Assembly: GCA_947502355.1 (NCBI GenBank)
Contig: CANMZP010000019.1
Span: 1 to 64,000 of the forward strand
DNA length: 64,000 bases
Source of the DNA: an uncultured Thalassotalea sp.
Lineage (GTDB): Bacteria > Pseudomonadota > Gammaproteobacteria > Enterobacterales > Alteromonadaceae
Direction of reading: 5' to 3'
Position numbers and translations under genes: made by a program. Below the pieces are notes generated by a model, which was given only the letters and a program-made list of their open reading frames with translations, ran no database searches and was not told the origin of the DNA. Within the stretch, counting starts at the first letter, position 1. Every line of letters starts with the position of its first letter. Positions 61,998-64,000 of this stretch are shown piece after piece.

Positions 61998-62630
61998 ATG
62001 CAGCATTGGCAACGTATTGAGCAAGAGTTAAAAAGTTTTATAAAACAAGAAATGAAAACCGACCCCGCACACGATCTTAATCATGTAGACCGGGTGGTAA
62101 AAATGGCAAAACGTCTTGCTAAAAACGAGCACGGTGAATTAAATGTTGTTATTCCTGCCGCTTATTTGCATGATTGCGTTAGCCTTCCTAAAAATCATCC
62201 GCAAAGGTCACAAAGCTCAATATTAGCGGCTGAAAAAGCCATTGAATTTTTAGCAACATTAAACTATCCAGTTCAATATTTTGCCGGTATTAAACATGCC
62301 ATTGCTAGCCACAGCTTTAGTGCACAAATAGCCGCCGAAACCATTGAAGCAAAAATTGTTCAAGATGCCGACCGTTTAGATGCGATTGGTAGTATCGGTA
62401 TTGCTCGTTGTATTCAGGTGAGTAGTCAGTTTGATAGTCAGCTCTACAGTCATGACGATCCATTTTGTCAACACCGAGTGCCTGATGATAAAGCCTTTAC
62501 CGTTGATCACTTTTACGTAAAACTGTTTAAAATTTGCGATACCTTGCATACCCCGTCAGCAATAAAAGAAGGCGCAAAGCGTAAAGCTTTCATGCAGGCG
62601 TTTATGGCCCAACTTGGCAGCGAAATATAG
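61998..62630 (+). CDS. HD-domain phosphohydrolase
   Basis: 210 residues. HD signature: HDLNHVDRVVKMAKRLA, then AYLHDCVSLPKNHPQRSQ with the His-Asp pair, IKHAIASHSF and IVQDADRLDAIGSIGIARC, where Asp closes the metal site. Matches the YedJ-like branch. Substrate unknown. AGGGTAGT lies before the ATG. Its last codons lie within a 93-bp tandem duplication. Confidence 0.85.
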   Translation: MQHWQRIEQELKSFIKQEMKTDPAHDLNHVDRVVKMAKRLAKNEHGELNVVIPAAYLHDCVSLPKNHPQRSQSSILAAEKAIEFLATLNYPVQYFAGIKHAIASHSFSAQIAAETIEAKIVQDADRLDAIGSIGIARCIQVSSQFDSQLYSHDDPFCQHRVPDDKAFTVDHFYVKLFKICDTLHTPSAIKEGAKRKAFMQAFMAQLGSEI

Positions 62631-62688
62631 CAATCATTAATATCATAACGTGAAGTCGAATTCTTATGTTTATCGATTTTTTTACCAG

Positions 62689-62709
62689 TTACATAGACTG
62701 TCTATGTAA
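62689..62709. repeat. palindrome copy 1
   Basis: Half-sites TTACATAGAC and GTCTATGTAA around one base; perfect dyad. Confidence 0.9.
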
Positions 62710-62781
62710 TTACCGAAATATAGCAATCATTAATATAATAACGAGAAGTTGAATTCTTATGATTATCGATTTTTTTACCTG

Positions 62782-62802
62782 TTACATAGACTGTCTATGT
62801 AA
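62782..62802. repeat. palindrome copy 2
   Basis: Identical to copy 1, 93 bases further; about 50 bases before the Nudix start. Confidence 0.9.
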
Positions 62803-62852
62803 TGATGTAATTAATGTAATTTTCATGGATTCACAAAATACAAGGCATACAA

Positions 62853-63296
62853 ATGAAGAAATACGTCGTAGGGTTTTTATTTAATCAAAACGCTTCCAAA
62901 GTCGTCTTGATAAAAAAGATTAACCCGGCTTGGCAAAATGGATATTTTAATGGGGTAGGTGGCAAAGTTGAAAAAGACGAGCAACCCGTCGATGCCATGT
63001 CCCGAGAGTTTTTAGAAGAAACAGGAGTATTGATCCCGGTGAATGAATGGACCATGTATGCCAACGTATATAGGCCTGCGCAATACGACATGGATGTATT
63101 CTTTGCCCATTCAGATAACGCCTATCAGGTACAAACGATTGAAAAGGAAGAGGTAAACATCTTTCCTGTAGAGGCGCTGCCGACCAAATTGATACCTAAC
63201 TTAAAATGGCTTATTCCACTTGCCCTTGATGAGCAAGCCGATTTCTCGCAAACCGTTTCAATATTAGAAAATCCTTCCGAGCGCATCAAAGCTTAA
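62853..63296 (+). CDS. Nudix hydrolase
   Basis: 147 residues. Nudix box GGKVEKDEQPVDAMSREFLEE-TG with all catalytic Glu residues; N-terminal MKKYVVGFLFNQNASKVVLI. The short VLIPVNEWTMYANVYRPAQYDM segment suggests an MTH1/MutT-like nucleotide pocket, but the substrate is unclear. AAGG lies before the ATG. Three or four palindromic repeats surround it. Confidence 0.88.
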   Translation: MKKYVVGFLFNQNASKVVLIKKINPAWQNGYFNGVGGKVEKDEQPVDAMSREFLEETGVLIPVNEWTMYANVYRPAQYDMDVFFAHSDNAYQVQTIEKEEVNIFPVEALPTKLIPNLKWLIPLALDEQADFSQTVSILENPSERIKA

Positions 63297-63308
63297 TAAG
63301 TCTTCAAG

Positions 63309-63329
63309 TTACATAGACAGTCTATGTAA
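63309..63329. repeat. palindrome copy 3
   Basis: Same half-sites as copies 1 and 2, only the central base differs; 13 bases after the Nudix stop. Confidence 0.9.
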
Positions 63330-63349
63330 TATTGCAAAAATTTGTATGG

Positions 63350-63370
63350 TTACAGTGCCTGTCTATATAA
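63350..63370. repeat. palindrome copy 4 (degenerate)
   Basis: 17 of 21 bases agree with copy 1; the right half GTCTATATAA is well kept. Confidence 0.6.
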
Positions 63371-63381
63371 AAGATTGTTTT

Positions 63382-63629
63382 GATGATCGCCATGGCATTT
63401 TTTACCGGTGCTTTTAAAAAGAACTGGCGTGAGTTTTTGTGGATGATTGCCGCGGTTGCTAGGGATGAAGCAAATTTGGAAAAGTGCCAAGGGTGAACAT
63501 TATATGTATGGCATAAAAATGATGATGGAAGAAAGTATAGAGCTTCTAGGTTATTCACTGATGACCGCCGGCTTAATTAATTTAACCTTAGCAATTCTTA
63601 TTAATAAAACCAATGCGTCAGAAAGTTAA
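63382..63629 (+). pseudogene. decayed multi-helix membrane protein
   Basis: Two frames: MIAMAFFTGAFKKNWREFLW... to a stop near 63496, then in another frame GMKQIWKSAKGEHYMYGIKM and MMEESIELLGYSLMTAGLIN to 63629. The EE-x-x-E-LLG helix followed by a last membrane helix looks like the C-terminus of multi-pass membrane proteins. The two pieces read as one protein with a frameshift or deletion around 63465-63495 and a missing N-terminus. Confidence 0.5.
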
Positions 63630-63703
63630 CCGCTAACGAAATTCAACGGCTGACGAAACTCAAAGCAATTTAAACAGCAATCATAGGCAAAAATTTTAAA
63701 CAT

Positions 63704-63736
63704 AAAAAAAGCTCTGCAACCATGTTGCAGAGCTTT
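63704..63736 (-). terminator. terminator of ald
   Basis: GCTCTGCAAC, loop, GTTGCAGAGC, then on the minus strand TTTTTTT. Lies 22 bases after the ald stop. Confidence 0.9.
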
Positions 63737-63757
63737 CTTAATTCAATTGCAAGGCGT

Positions 63758-64000
63758 TTACGCCAGTGCCACTTTTGGCTCTACGTAATCAAAACCAAGA
63801 TTTTGAGCAACGCTTTCACAAGTCACTTTACCGTCAATAACATTCAAACCATTTAAGAAGTGCTCGTCGGCTAATAACGCTTCTTTGTAGCCTTTGTTTG
63901 CCAGTTTAATGATAAACGGCAACGTGGCATTATTTAATGCAAAGGTTGATGTGCGCGGTACAGCGCCAGGCATATTGGCAACACAGTAATGCACCACGTC
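63758..64000 (-). CDS. ald: alanine dehydrogenase, C-terminal part (cut by window edge)
   Basis: About 80 residues of the 3' end. [20 protein letters not shown] is the diagnostic Ald segment, followed by [23 protein letters not shown]-dependent conversion of alanine to pyruvate and ammonia. The 5' part lies beyond the window. In related genomes ald precedes lrp and ftsK next to trxB, which agrees with this layout. Confidence 0.9.
   Translation of the reverse strand, partial: DVVHYCVANMPGAVPRTSTFALNNATLPFIIKLANKGYKEALLADEHFLNGLNVIDGKVTCESVAQNLGFDYVEPKVALA

Larger units (their letters stand above)
62621..62804 (+). repeat. 93-bp tandem duplication, two units
   Basis: Units at 62621-62713 and 62714-62804 differ at only a few positions. 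The first starts inside the HD-gene's last codons (SEI and stop) and each ends with the same palindrome. Space is otherwise empty up to the Nudix gene. Confidence 0.9.

Overview
This 64 kb window is chromosomal DNA of a marine gammaproteobacterium of the order Alteromonadales, most likely Colwelliaceae (Thalassotalea- or Colwellia-like). The signs are an AT-rich genome, many TTG/GTG starts, a monomeric NADP-isocitrate dehydrogenase, leucine dehydrogenase, paired arylsulfatases, and E. coli-like housekeeping blocks (rluE-nudJ-mnmA-hflD-purB; cspD/clpS-clpA-infA-aat-trxB). The genus is inferred from gene content; no rRNA or tRNA gene was seen.

Layout. 1-1.3 kb is debris: an Rhs core tail, a small exported protein and a broken LysR gene. 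1.4-7.5 kb holds a TPR hybrid histidine kinase with a complete internal phosphorelay, then a GNAT / AraC / GNAT group. 7.9-21.1 kb is an accessory cluster: two arylsulfatases, a tripartite efflux set (DUF2955 pump, HlyD adaptor, NodT-type outer-membrane factor), an AI-2E-type transporter, a small membrane protein, an SDR, a divergent LysR regulator, a FadL-like porin and a DUF4136 lipoprotein. A LysR-type dyad (T-N11-A) occurs twice, in front of the SDR and in front of the lipoprotein, which suggests one regulon handling a sulfated hydrophobic compound.

21.2-32.9 kb is a compact eight-gene minus-strand operon: Tat-exported TldD, TldE-like protein, Tat-exported DUF4159, MoxR ATPase, DUF58, BatA-type, DUF4175-type and a terminal membrane protein. 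Several junctions overlap or abut. It is the best candidate here for a poorly described system: MoxR/VWA machinery joined to a TldD/E peptidase pair with an exported catalytic subunit.

33-47 kb is mixed: an unknown hairpin-forming protein, small lipoproteins, ppsR/ppsA, a YdiJ-type dehydrogenase, a VOC protein behind a 15-bp tandem repeat, leucine dehydrogenase, DUF4826, and an IS200-like (RAYT-type) transposase gene bracketed by 21-bp inverted repeats. 46.3-64 kb is mostly core: roxA, purB-hflD-mnmA-nudJ-rluE, divergent monomeric icd, cspD, clpS-clpA, infA, bpt, aat, trxB. clpS, clpA, aat and bpt together make an N-degron pathway block. The right edge has an HD-domain gene, a Nudix gene set among four copies of a palindrome (two inside a 93-bp tandem duplication), a decayed membrane-protein gene and the 3' part of ald.
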